The position numbers and the translations under genes were made by a program. A stretch of DNA of 32,116 nucleotides from JALONO01 sp038209965 (GTDB taxonomy: Bacteria > Bacteroidota > Bacteroidia > Cytophagales > Thermoflexibacteraceae), in assembly GCA_038209965.1 (NCBI GenBank), contig JBBQXF010000054.1, positions 1-32,116 on the forward strand, in the 5' to 3' direction. Within the stretch, counting starts at the first letter, position 1; every line of letters begins with the position of its first letter. Shown here piece by piece: positions 1 to 7,997 of the stretch. Below the pieces are notes generated by a model that saw nothing but the letters and a program-made list of their open reading frames with translations, did not search any database and was not told where the DNA came from.

Positions 1-12
1 CTGCCGCTGTAC

Positions 13-90
13 CTTCGCCTGAAGGCGAAGCAGTAATTAGTAAACAAAATCTTCGCCTGAAGGCAAAGGTACTTTCGCCTTCAGGCGAAA
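13..90. repeat. Three copies of a short palindromic hairpin unit, possible terminator
   Basis: Three related hairpins lie in 78 bases. Copy 1 (13-30) is CTTCGCC-TGAA-GGCGAAG. Copy 2 (51-68) is the same with one base change in the right arm. Copy 3 (73-90) is TTTCGCC-TTCA-GGCGAAA, with the loop in the opposite orientation. Copies 2 and 3 can also pair with each other over about 18 bases around a GTA loop. A T-rich run (93-111) follows copy 3, so the last unit may be a rho-independent terminator for a plus-strand gene left of the window. The repetition is more than a terminator needs and resembles REP-like dispersed palindromes. The hairpins are directly visible; the function is inferred. Confidence 0.6.
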
Positions 91-111
91 ATTTGTTTTG
101 ATTTTCTTTTT

Positions 112-586
112 AGCGTCCTCCCCTAAAAACGAGGGTACAGGAAAGGATAATCTTGCCAATAGTTTCATCTTTTTGGCGCAAGTTAATACTTTATTATTTT
201 TGGTGCGGTTGCCCTACTTCACTTATGCTTACCCTGTCTGTTAATCCAGCCGGAGTAAACGCCCCGCACTCATTTCGGTCCTGCTTTTTTTATTCCCGGC
301 CTTATCTTCATCGGAGCGGGTTTTCAGAAGTTGGGCTTGCCGTTTGTCCTGCAAATAAACGCTACTTCATTTGTAGAAATATTTTATTAAAAGATAAAAG
401 ACACTTTGCAAATACCCAAATCATCCAACGAACTTTTTATCGGGCAAAGGTCGTGCTTGCGTCACAAAATTGGGCGGGGAAGTGCTTGGCCACGCCCGTT
501 GCCCAAACACAGTTTGTCAATCCCCCAAACTTTGCCCAAATTTGCCCATTGCCCGCCATAGACAGGGCCGACCAACTTGCGCACCC
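112..586. other. Gene-free leader region upstream of polA
   Basis: I see no supportable gene in these bases. An open frame from 153 runs into the polA start, but its product has no recognisable domain and is rich in Cys, Phe and Pro, as expected of non-coding DNA read by chance. The last 90 bases carry four TTGCCC hexamers (499, 532, 542, 549). An AT-rich patch near 370-400 could hold the promoter, but no clear TAnnTTTG motif was found. Confidence 0.5.
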
Positions 587-3445
587 ATGAAAAAACTTTT
601 CCTCCTAGACGCAATGGCGTTGATTTACCGGGCGCACTTCGCGTTGAGCAAAAATCCCCGCATCACTTCCAAAGGATTGAATACCAGTGCGGTATTTGGG
701 TTTACCAATACCCTGCTCGAGGTGCTCAACAAGGAAAAGCCCAGCCATTTGGGGGTTGCTTTTGACTTGCCCGGCCCCACTTTCCGCCACACGGCCTTTG
801 AAGCGTACAAGGCCAACCGCCAAGCGCAGCCCGAAGATATTACCGTGGCCATTCCGCTGGTCAAGCAACTTTGCTTAGCCATGGACATCCCGGTGCTGGA
901 ACTGCCCGGCTACGAAGCGGACGATATTATTGGAACTTTTGCCAAAATAGCCGCCCGGCGCGATTTCTCGGTGTACATGATGACCCCGGACAAAGATTAT
1001 GGCCAATTGGTTGAGGAAAACATCTTTCTGTACAAGCCAGCCTTCATGGGCAATGCCATCGATGTGCTGGGCCCCAAAGAAATTTGTGACCGCTGGGGAA
1101 TTGAACGGGTGGAACAAGTGGTCGATCTGCTGGGCCTCATGGGCGATGCAGTGGACAATATTCCCGGCATTCCGGGGATTGGTGAAAAAACAGCCGCCAA
1201 GTTGATCGCTGAATATGGTTCAGTGGAAAACCTGATCGCCAATGCGGACAAGCTGAAGGGGAAATTGCAAGAAAACATAATCAAGCACGCGGATCTGGGC
1301 CGGCTGTCCAAACAATTGGCCACCATTGATCTGGCGGTTCCCTTGGCCTTTGATGAAGAACACCTCAAAGCACACATCCGAAAGGACGATGGGCTTCGCC
1401 AACTGCTGGACGAGCTGGAATTCAAGACCATCAAGAAACGGATCTTTGGCGAAGACCACGCGCCGCAAACCGGGAATCAAGTAAGCCAGCCCAAAAAAGC
1501 TACCCCGCAGGCCTCGCTGTTTGATGCGCCGGGTGTGGGCTCGGAGAACCAAATCCAGCCCGCGCTGGCTGCTAATGTGGACTTGGATCAACCCGAACTG
1601 ACCACGCCCACCTTGCTGCGCCCTGAACAAAAAAACAGCATCCAGTCGATCAAATATGACTACCACTTGGTGGATACACCCGATCTTCGCCAAAGTTTAG
1701 TCCATTTTTTGGGCTTGCAGTCCGAATTTTGTTTTGATACCGAAACCACCTCGCCCGAACCGTTTGAAGCCGAACTGGTGGGGTTGTCCTTTGCCTACCT
1801 CACGGGCGAGGCGTTCTATGTGCCCGTGCCCGCCGACCGCGCCGGCACGTTGGCCATCTTGGAAGATTTCCGGGCCATTTTGGGGAATGAGCAGATCACT
1901 AAAATTGGCCAGAACATCAAATATGATATTATAGTGCTCCAAAGCTACGGGGTGGCCGTTCGCGGGCCCATGTTTGACACCATGCTGGCCCATTACCTGA
2001 TCGAGCCCGAAGCCCGCCACAACATGGACATCCTGGCCGAAAACTACTTAAACTACACCACGATCCATATTGACGAACTGATTGGCAAAAAAGGCAAGTC
2101 CCAAGTTTCCATGCGCGAAGTGGATGTGCGCGAGGTGGCCACTTATGCTGCCGAGGATGCCGATATCACCCTCCAACTGAAGCAGGTTTTTGCCCCAATG
2201 TTGCGGCGGGACAAGTTGGAAAAACTGTTCAACGAAGTGGAAATGCCCTTGGTAACCGTATTGGCGAGCATGGAACGCGCCGGAGTGCGCATTGATACAG
2301 CGGCGCTGGCCCTTTTTTCCAAAGACTTGGAGGGCGATATCAGTCAGGCCGAGCTGAAAGTGTACCGAGATGCGGGCGAGGAATTTAACATCGGGTCGCC
2401 CAAGCAACTGGGCCAAGTGCTGTTCGAGAAGCTCAAACTGCTGGACAAGCCCAAGAAAACAGCCACGGGCCAGTATGCCACCGGCGAAGAGATTTTGGTG
2501 CAACTGGCCCCCGAGCACCGCATTGCCCAGCACATTTTGGATTACCGCCAGTTGCAAAAGCTCAAATCGACCTACGTCGACGCGCTACCGCTGATGATCA
2601 GCCCCAAAGATGGCCTGATCCATACCTCTTACAACCAAGCAGTTGCGGCCACGGGGCGGCTCAGTTCCAACAATCCCAACTTGCAAAACATCCCGATCCG
2701 CACCGAAAAGGGCCGGGAAATCCGGCGGGCCTTTGTGCCGCGCAGCCCCGAGTTTGTCATCGTTTCGGCCGATTATTCGCAGATCGAGTTGCGGATTATG
2801 GCCGCCTTTAGCCACGATGAAGCCATGCTGGACGCCTTCCGGCAGGGGCGGGACATCCACACGGCCACGGCGGCCAAAATTTTTAAATTGCCGATTGATC
2901 AAGTGGACAGCGAAATGCGCCGCCGGGCCAAAACCGCCAATTTTGGGATCATTTATGGCATTTCCGGCTTTGGGCTGGCCCAACGGCTCAACATCCCCCG
3001 CAAGGAGGCCCAAGCCCTGATCGATGCCTACTTCGCTGAGTTTCCGGCGGTAAAGGAATATATGGACGGGGTGGTGAACCAAGCCCGCGAACACGAATAC
3101 GTGGAAACGATGATGGGCCGCCGCCGTTACCTGCGCGACATCAACAGCCGCAATTTCAGCCAGCGGGGCTTTGCCGAGCGCAACGCCGTGAACGCCCCGA
3201 TCCAAGGCAGTGCCGCCGATCTGATCAAACTGGCCATGATCAACATCCACCGCTGGATGGAGCGCGAAGGCCTGCGCTCGCAGATGATCATGCAGGTACA
3301 CGACGAACTGGTGTTTGATGCCCACCGCGATGAAGTGGACTTGCTCAAGGCCCACATCAAACCACTGATGGAGGAGGCCTACGCGATGGAAGTTCCCTTG
3401 CAAGTGGAAGTGGGACAGGGCGAAAACTGGCTCGAGGCCCATTAA
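587..3445 (+). CDS. polA: DNA polymerase I
   Basis: Family A DNA polymerase of 952 residues, used in Okazaki fragment maturation and repair synthesis. All three modules are present. The N-terminal 5'-3' nuclease (about 1-290) has TPDKDYGQL and the helix-hairpin-helix DNIPGIPGIGEKTAA near residue 190. The 3'-5' exonuclease (about 355-545) keeps D384/E386 in FDTETT, the NIKYD motif and the YAAEDAD motif, so proofreading looks intact. The polymerase domain has motif A (SADYSQIELR, D729), motif B (RRRAKTANFGIIYG) and motif C (QVHDELVF, H905/D906). The ATG at 587 was chosen because MKKLFLLDAMALIYRAHF is the usual beginning of the nuclease domain. A longer reading from 470 would add 39 residues unlike any PolA. 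It stands alone, with a gap of about 150 bases to the next gene. Confidence 0.97.
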   Translation: MKKLFLLDAMALIYRAHFALSKNPRITSKGLNTSAVFGFTNTLLEVLNKEKPSHLGVAFDLPGPTFRHTAFEAYKANRQAQPEDITVAIPLVKQLCLAMDIPVLELPGYEADDIIGTFAKIAARRDFSVYMMTPDKDYGQLVEENIFLYKPAFMGNAIDVLGPKEICDRWGIERVEQVVDLLGLMGDAVDNIPGIPGIGEKTAAKLIAEYGSVENLIANADKLKGKLQENIIKHADLGRLSKQLATIDLAVPLAFDEEHLKAHIRKDDGLRQLLDELEFKTIKKRIFGEDHAPQTGNQVSQPKKATPQASLFDAPGVGSENQIQPALAANVDLDQPELTTPTLLRPEQKNSIQSIKYDYHLVDTPDLRQSLVHFLGLQSEFCFDTETTSPEPFEAELVGLSFAYLTGEAFYVPVPADRAGTLAILEDFRAILGNEQITKIGQNIKYDIIVLQSYGVAVRGPMFDTMLAHYLIEPEARHNMDILAENYLNYTTIHIDELIGKKGKSQVSMREVDVREVATYAAEDADITLQLKQVFAPMLRRDKLEKLFNEVEMPLVTVLASMERAGVRIDTAALALFSKDLEGDISQAELKVYRDAGEEFNIGSPKQLGQVLFEKLKLLDKPKKTATGQYATGEEILVQLAPEHRIAQHILDYRQLQKLKSTYVDALPLMISPKDGLIHTSYNQAVAATGRLSSNNPNLQNIPIRTEKGREIRRAFVPRSPEFVIVSADYSQIELRIMAAFSHDEAMLDAFRQGRDIHTATAAKIFKLPIDQVDSEMRRRAKTANFGIIYGISGFGLAQRLNIPRKEAQALIDAYFAEFPAVKEYMDGVVNQAREHEYVETMMGRRRYLRDINSRNFSQRGFAERNAVNAPIQGSAADLIKLAMINIHRWMEREGLRSQMIMQVHDELVFDAHRDEVDLLKAHIKPLMEEAYAMEVPLQVEVGQGENWLEAH

Positions 3446-3486
3446 AGCCATTTGGCCAAGGTCGCCGTTCGTGCGCAAGAACGCGG

Positions 3487-3509
3487 GTGGTGGTTTCGCG
3501 CTCCACCAC
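3487..3509 (+). terminator. Possible terminator hairpin after polA
   Basis: GTGGTGG (3487-3493) pairs with CCACCAC (3503-3509) around a nine-base loop, followed by a pyrimidine-rich stretch with several T runs. It lies 42 bases after the polA stop. The tail is a poor T-run, so this is a weak call. Confidence 0.35.
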
Positions 3510-3597
3510 TTTCCAACCTTCCTTTTAATCAACCAGTTGTATCAGCCAGCGCCAACTTGGCACAACTTCACTCTTTAACTACCCCCATTGATTAGAT

Positions 3598-5292
3598 ATG
3601 AACCTCAACCTTAAAGCCACCGACCAAAACACCTACGACGCCATTGTCGTGGGATCGGGCATTAGTGGGGGCTGGGCCGCCATGGAACTGACCAAACAAG
3701 GCATCAAAACCCTCCTAATCGAACGGGGGCGCAATGTGGAACATATCAAGGACTATCCGACGGCCAATCTCAAGCCATGGGAGTATGCGCACCGGGGCCG
3801 CCTGACGGCCAGCGAAGCCGGGCATTTTCAACTCCAAAACAAAAATTATGCGGTCAATGAATTCAACCAGCATTTTTATGTGAACGAGACCGAGCAGCCT
3901 TACGTCCAAACCCTGAACCAAGCCTTTGTGTGGGCGCGGGGCAATCAGGTGGGGGGGCGCTCGCTCACCTGGGGCCGGCAGTGCTACCGCTGGTCGGACC
4001 TCGATTTTACCGCCAATCTCAAGGAAGGAATCGGGGTGGACTGGCCAATCCGCTACCAAACCCTGGCCCCTTGGTATGAACATGTGGAAAAGTTTGTGGG
4101 CATTGCCGGCCAAAGCGAACACCTAGCCCACCTGCCCGATAGTGTTTTCCTGCCGCCATTTGCCCTCAACTGCGTGGAACTGAACCTGAAAGCCAAGCTG
4201 GAAGCCGCCTACCCAGACCGATACCTGATCCACGCGCGGGTGGCCCACCTAACGCAATACGTGGCCGGGCGCGGCCAATGCCAAGCCCGCAACCAGTGCG
4301 ATCAGGGCTGTCCCTACGGCGGCTACTTTGCCAGCAACTCGGCCACTATTCCCCAAGCCCAACAAACTGGCAACTTGACCCTGCGCACTGACAGCATTGT
4401 CACCAAAGTAATCTACGACGAAACCAGTCAAAGGGCCAAGGGAGTGGAGGTCTTGGACACGGCAACGGGCCAAACGGTCACTTACTTTGCCCGGATCATC
4501 TTCCTCAATGCCAGCACGATCCCCACTACCACGTTGCTGCTCAACTCCACCTCGGCGCGTTTTCCCAACGGGATGGGCAATGACTCGGGCGAACTGGGCC
4601 GCAACTTAATGACCCACTTCAAAACCGGGCTCAGAGGGATCATGCCCGGGTTTGCCGACCGCTACACCTCGGGCCGCCGGCCAAGTGGGGCCTATATCCC
4701 CCGGTTCCGCAACGTGGCCAGCAATGATGCCCCTTTCCTCCGGGGCTACAATTACCAGGGTGGAGCCGCCCGGTTGCGGCCCAGTGAAGAGACGGTTGGT
4801 TTTGGGGCCGATTGGAAGGAACTGATGAGCCGCCCAGCCGATGATTGGCAAGTGGGCTTTGCGGCTTTTGGCGAGCAATTGCCCCACCCCGATAACCGGG
4901 TGAAAGTGAGCGGGACTGTGCGGGACAAATGGGGCCTGCCCGTGCCCGAGATCGACTGGGAATGGAAAGCCAACGAACTGCAAATGGCCCAAGACTCAGT
5001 AGAGCAGGGACTGGAAATGATGGCCCAAATGGGTTGTGAAGATTTGCACGGCAATGTCAACGAACTGCCCAAATCCACGGTGCATGAAATGGGCACCGCC
5101 CGCATGGGGCGCAACCCCAACACCTCGGTGCTCAATGGGTTCAACCAACTCCATGCCGTCAAGAATGTGTTTGTCACCGATGGTGCGTGCATGGCCTCTT
5201 CTTCGTGCGTCAATCCCTCGCTCACTTACATGGCCCTCACGGCCCGGGCCTGTGCCCATGCCGCCGAGGAAATGAAACGGGGGAATTTATAG
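3598..5292 (+). CDS. GMC-family FAD-dependent oxidoreductase
   Basis: A 564-residue flavoprotein of the glucose-methanol-choline family, which oxidises alcohol groups of sugars or related compounds and passes electrons to an acceptor. The N-terminus has the dinucleotide-binding motif VVGSGISGG (residues 17-25) followed by an acidic residue after the second strand (LLIERG). The C-terminus has the GMC signature: STVHEMGTARMG carries the likely catalytic His, and a second active-site residue is probably the Asn in SSCVNPSLT. A Cys cluster (GQCQARNQCDQGCPYGG, near residue 230) is typical of the branch related to gluconate and fructose dehydrogenases. Such enzymes often sit beside a small subunit or cytochrome gene; none is here, and no signal peptide is seen. 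The substrate cannot be read from the sequence. Confidence 0.9.
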   Translation: MNLNLKATDQNTYDAIVVGSGISGGWAAMELTKQGIKTLLIERGRNVEHIKDYPTANLKPWEYAHRGRLTASEAGHFQLQNKNYAVNEFNQHFYVNETEQPYVQTLNQAFVWARGNQVGGRSLTWGRQCYRWSDLDFTANLKEGIGVDWPIRYQTLAPWYEHVEKFVGIAGQSEHLAHLPDSVFLPPFALNCVELNLKAKLEAAYPDRYLIHARVAHLTQYVAGRGQCQARNQCDQGCPYGGYFASNSATIPQAQQTGNLTLRTDSIVTKVIYDETSQRAKGVEVLDTATGQTVTYFARIIFLNASTIPTTTLLLNSTSARFPNGMGNDSGELGRNLMTHFKTGLRGIMPGFADRYTSGRRPSGAYIPRFRNVASNDAPFLRGYNYQGGAARLRPSEETVGFGADWKELMSRPADDWQVGFAAFGEQLPHPDNRVKVSGTVRDKWGLPVPEIDWEWKANELQMAQDSVEQGLEMMAQMGCEDLHGNVNELPKSTVHEMGTARMGRNPNTSVLNGFNQLHAVKNVFVTDGACMASSSCVNPSLTYMALTARACAHAAEEMKRGNL

Positions 5293-5307
5293 ATGGCTGG
5301 CAGCGTT

Positions 5308-5326
5308 GTTTTGGTGGATCCAAAAC
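5308..5326. terminator. Possible weak hairpin between convergent genes
   Basis: GTTTTGG (5308-5314) pairs with CCAAAAC (5320-5326) around TGGAT. It lies in the 40 bases between the convergent GMC oxidoreductase and acetyltransferase genes. The stem is AT-rich and no strong T tail follows on either strand. Confidence 0.3.
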
Positions 5327-5332
5327 CAAAAA

Positions 5333-5845
5333 TCAGTGTTCAGCGCGGGCAACCGAATAGGAATAAATCAATAACTTCTCCGCGCCAACGACCATTGGCT
5401 GATCGTACCGAAACCCCAGTTTGGTCAATAAATGAATTGAATGATGGTTTTCCTCCAGCACTGTGGCTAATACGAGTGGACGGCTAGGTTGCTTGCCCAT
5501 TTCCTGTAACACCGCACTGGTTGCCTCATGCGCGTATCCCCGCTTGCCATATCTGGGCAGCAATGCAAACCCAAGGTCGGGATGGGCCAAGTAGTCGCGC
5601 TTCACGACCGAAACAATGCCAATGGGAACGCTTTCCTCTTTTAGTTCCAGTACCCAATAATGGATCGCTGGATTGCGGCGAATTTTATCGATGTACTGGT
5701 TGGCATCGTCAATCGACTTCACTTGGCGGTCGCCAATAAACCGGATCCATTCCGGGGTATTTAGCAATTCATGGATAAAACCCGCGTAGTGGGCGGTCAG
5801 TTCGCCGATGGCCAACCTAGGGGTCTGGATGTCGCCAATGGTCAT
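5333..5845 (-). CDS. GNAT-family N-acetyltransferase (RimJ/RimL-like)
   Basis: A 170-residue acetyltransferase that should use acetyl-CoA to acetylate an amine, possibly a protein N-terminus or a small molecule. It begins with the IQTPRLAIGELTA pattern typical of RimJ/RimL-type proteins. The acetyl-CoA loop is the degenerate LLPRYGKRGYAHEAT, close to the Q/RxxGxG/A motif. The downstream VLEENHHSIHLLTKLGF matches the usual 'N..S..l..klGF' region. It is the last gene of the minus-strand run after the site-2 protease, 61 bases from it, so it may be co-transcribed. The substrate is unknown. Confidence 0.85.
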   Translation of the reverse strand: MTIGDIQTPRLAIGELTAHYAGFIHELLNTPEWIRFIGDRQVKSIDDANQYIDKIRRNPAIHYWVLELKEESVPIGIVSVVKRDYLAHPDLGFALLPRYGKRGYAHEATSAVLQEMGKQPSRPLVLATVLEENHHSIHLLTKLGFRYDQPMVVGAEKLLIYSYSVARAEH

Positions 5846-5873
5846 GTAGCTTTACTTTTGATCAACCTCATGG

Positions 5874-5896
5874 AAGCTCACTGGCCAAGTGGGCTT
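5874..5896 (-). terminator. Hairpin between the site-2 protease and acetyltransferase genes
   Basis: AAGCTCACT (5874-5882) pairs with AGTGGGCTT (5888-5896) around GGCCA, nine pairs with one G-U. It is 10 bases after the protease stop on the minus strand. No T-run follows, so it may be an attenuator, an mRNA-processing or stability hairpin, or chance. Confidence 0.3.
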
Positions 5897-5906
5897 TGGG
5901 CGGGCC

Positions 5907-7109
5907 TTACCTGATCATGAGCGGCTGGGGCGAGAAGCACAGCACAAACACCACTAGGGCCAGCCACCCCAGCAGCTTGCGCTTAAAGTCCAAGGGCTCG
6001 TCGTATATAGCGGACGGGTGGTAAACCCCCATGAAGCGCCCCAGCAAGAACCCAAACAACAGCCAGCCCTGATAGCCCTCGACTCTGGGGAAAAAGTAAA
6101 CCGTGACGTATTGGGCCGCAAAAATCCCGACGGCCAACAGCAGCACGCTAGTCCGGCTCTCCACCACCCGACTGAACACCAGATAGAGAAACCCAATGTA
6201 GAAAGGAATCGAGTACAGGTCGGCGTTGGGATCTACCCCCTCGGGCAGCTTGTCCACAGACGGATACGGCGAAAACAGGCCCAAACCAGCGTAAAAAATA
6301 AACAGGGTAAAAAGTACCGCCGACACCATCCGGTGGCGTTTGGCCCCGATCAGGCCGTACAAGATGTGCCCGCCGTCCAATTGACCGATCGGGATCAAGT
6401 TGAGCGAAGTGAAAAACAGGGCCAGATAGCCCGCCATTAGGTACGGGTAATGGATCATTTCGTTGGGGTGGGGCACTCGGGCCGCATCAGCCACCACTTC
6501 CCGGAAAAACCAGAACAGTAAATTGTCACCCAACAATATCAAACTGCCTTCGGGCAAGCTTTTATAGGCATACTTGGCAAATTCCACCCCAAACTGGCGG
6601 TATTCGGGATGGAACTGGAACACGTAGTCCACCGGGGGCAGGGTGGCAAACCCATACCAGAGTACACCCACTGCCACCACAAACCCGGCCAATGGCCCTG
6701 CTATGCCCACATCAAAAAATACCTTGCGCGATTCAATGGCCTGTTTGACGCGGATGAACGCCCCCATCGTGCCGAGCGAAAAACTTGGTACGCCCAAAAA
6801 GCCCAACCAAAAGGGGATATAAAAAGGCAGGCTCACCTTGAGGTCGTAATAGCGGGCAGTGAAATAGTGGCCAAATTCGTGCACCGTGAGAATGAACAAA
6901 AAAGGGACCGAATAGTGAAACCCACCCGTGAAATGGTGCCATTCCATCTGCTGGAGGGGGTTGTCGGCCCAGAGGGCTTTGCCATAAATCCACTCAGCCC
7001 CAGCAAAGGTGGTGCTCACCAAGGTGACCACAAACAGCAGCAATTGGAGCCACCATTTGTCCCCTTTTTCAATGGCTGTTGGTTCAGTATTATCGGTTTG
7101 CTCTTCCAT
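5907..7109 (-). CDS. Site-2 protease family intramembrane zinc metalloprotease
   Basis: A 400-residue polytopic membrane protein of peptidase family M50. Members cleave substrates within the membrane, often anti-sigma factors or signal peptides. The zinc motif is HEFGH at H77-E78-H81 inside the second hydrophobic segment. The third ligand is likely D245 in LIPIGQLDGGH, the family's (N)PxxxxDGG element. About eight hydrophobic segments are visible. The arrangement and the long loop after HEFGH resemble the plant EGY/bacterial long-form S2P branch more than RseP: no PDZ domain is seen. The gene lies in a minus-strand run after the DUF2805 gene (50-base gap). No anti-sigma factor gene is nearby, so the substrate is not suggested by context. 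Confidence 0.9.
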   Translation of the reverse strand: MEEQTDNTEPTAIEKGDKWWLQLLLFVVTLVSTTFAGAEWIYGKALWADNPLQQMEWHHFTGGFHYSVPFLFILTVHEFGHYFTARYYDLKVSLPFYIPFWLGFLGVPSFSLGTMGAFIRVKQAIESRKVFFDVGIAGPLAGFVVAVGVLWYGFATLPPVDYVFQFHPEYRQFGVEFAKYAYKSLPEGSLILLGDNLLFWFFREVVADAARVPHPNEMIHYPYLMAGYLALFFTSLNLIPIGQLDGGHILYGLIGAKRHRMVSAVLFTLFIFYAGLGLFSPYPSVDKLPEGVDPNADLYSIPFYIGFLYLVFSRVVESRTSVLLLAVGIFAAQYVTVYFFPRVEGYQGWLLFGFLLGRFMGVYHPSAIYDEPLDFKRKLLGWLALVVFVLCFSPQPLMIR

Positions 7110-7159
7110 ATCTATCCAATCAATCTAGGCGTTGCTCATTTCCCGCTACTCACATTGGC

Positions 7160-7450
7160 TTACCTTTTGGCAATTTTATTGTTTGAAATACTGCGCTGCC
7201 GGGTGCATTTGTGCCGGTCGACTTCGGTGCTGCGCTTGGCCACATGCTTGGTGGCCCGCCCATGCACGCGCTCCCGCCAGCGTTTCCACGATGAAAGCTT
7301 GATCGATTGGCGCATAAGTTTAATGACCGCTTTTTCGGGCAGGCCAAACTGGGCCAAAATGGCATCAAAAGGCGTGCGATCCTCCCAAGCCATCTCGATG
7401 ATCCGATCCACGGCTTGATCATCCAACTGATAGGTTTCAGCGACAGTCAT
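7160..7450 (-). CDS. TIGR03643/DUF2805 family small protein
   Basis: A 96-residue basic protein. The stretch DDQAVDRIIEMAWEDRTPFDAI followed by an LPEKAVIKLMR helix and WRERVHGRATKH matches what I remember of the TIGR03643 (DUF2805) family, whose function is unknown. The central part looks like a helix-turn-helix, and the Lys/Arg-rich C-terminus would suit nucleic-acid binding; that is inference. The ATG at 7450 is preferred over an upstream start at 7507. It gives the family's usual N-terminus and begins two bases after the stop of the membrane-protein gene, which suggests translational coupling. Confidence 0.8.
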   Translation of the reverse strand: MTVAETYQLDDQAVDRIIEMAWEDRTPFDAILAQFGLPEKAVIKLMRQSIKLSSWKRWRERVHGRATKHVAKRSTEVDRHKCTRQRSISNNKIAKR

Positions 7451-7452
7451 CG

Positions 7453-7947
7453 TTATTCCAATTTTTTGATCCAAATCCCAAAAACCGGGTAGTACAACAC
7501 GGCCCAAATGGCTAGCGTTCCCAGGGCCACCGCATAAAGAAAGGACAGGTTAAGGGTCATTTCTTGGCCATTCACTTTCTGGATTTCCACTACCGCAATA
7601 ATAATGAACACATTGGCACAAAAGCCCAATCCCTTGGTCCAATACGCAAAACGGCTGTACAGCCGCGCCCGGTTTTCTTTTTGGAACCAAAATACCCGCT
7701 GGGGCACGGGCAACCAATAACTCGGGAGAAACTGGATCGCCCGGCCCAAGACCAAAATGGCGGCGTTGAAAAACACCAATAGGGCCAAAACGGCGTAAAA
7801 GAAATTGGCCCGTGCCAAAAATAGCGTTGGATAGCCGTTGGCATCGGAAATAATGGTTACGTTGGTGGGCAATGTGGCATACACAAACAAGCTGACGACC
7901 AAAAAACCCAGCAATGACAGTAACCAAATAATTTTAATGATCCCCAT
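7453..7947 (-). CDS. Four-helix integral membrane protein, DUF1648-like N-terminus
   Basis: A 164-residue hydrophobic protein with four likely transmembrane segments at about 5-25, 48-68, 104-122 and 134-158. Between the first two, LPTNVTIISDANGYP resembles the 'LP..ipiHf...G.P' pattern of DUF1648 proteins, though without the usual His, so this relation is tentative. A basic, aromatic loop (VFWFQKENRARLYSR) lies between helices 2 and 3. It starts 50 bases after the rnz stop and its own stop is two bases from the DUF2805 start, so the genes are probably read together. The function is unknown. Confidence 0.75.
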   Translation of the reverse strand: MGIIKIIWLLSLLGFLVVSLFVYATLPTNVTIISDANGYPTLFLARANFFYAVLALLVFFNAAILVLGRAIQFLPSYWLPVPQRVFWFQKENRARLYSRFAYWTKGLGFCANVFIIIAVVEIQKVNGQEMTLNLSFLYAVALGTLAIWAVLYYPVFGIWIKKLE

Positions 7948-7997
7948 GAGACGTGAAAGAGTGGTAAAATGACCGATTGAGCCGATCTATTGGTGAC

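Noticed and set aside
470..586. N-terminal extension of polA by 39 residues
   Set aside because: The extension is Pro/Cys-rich and absent from the family; the ATG at 587 gives the canonical N-terminus.
153..590. Open reading frame of 145 codons before polA
   Set aside because: It overlaps the polA start, shows no domain or signal, and has an amino-acid mix typical of non-coding DNA.
2585..3532. 315-codon frame antisense to polA
   Set aside because: It lies wholly opposite the polymerase domain motifs, which are clearly coding on the plus strand.
6609..7418. 269-codon plus-strand frame across the site-2 protease and DUF2805 genes
   Set aside because: It is antisense to two well-supported genes and has no recognisable product.
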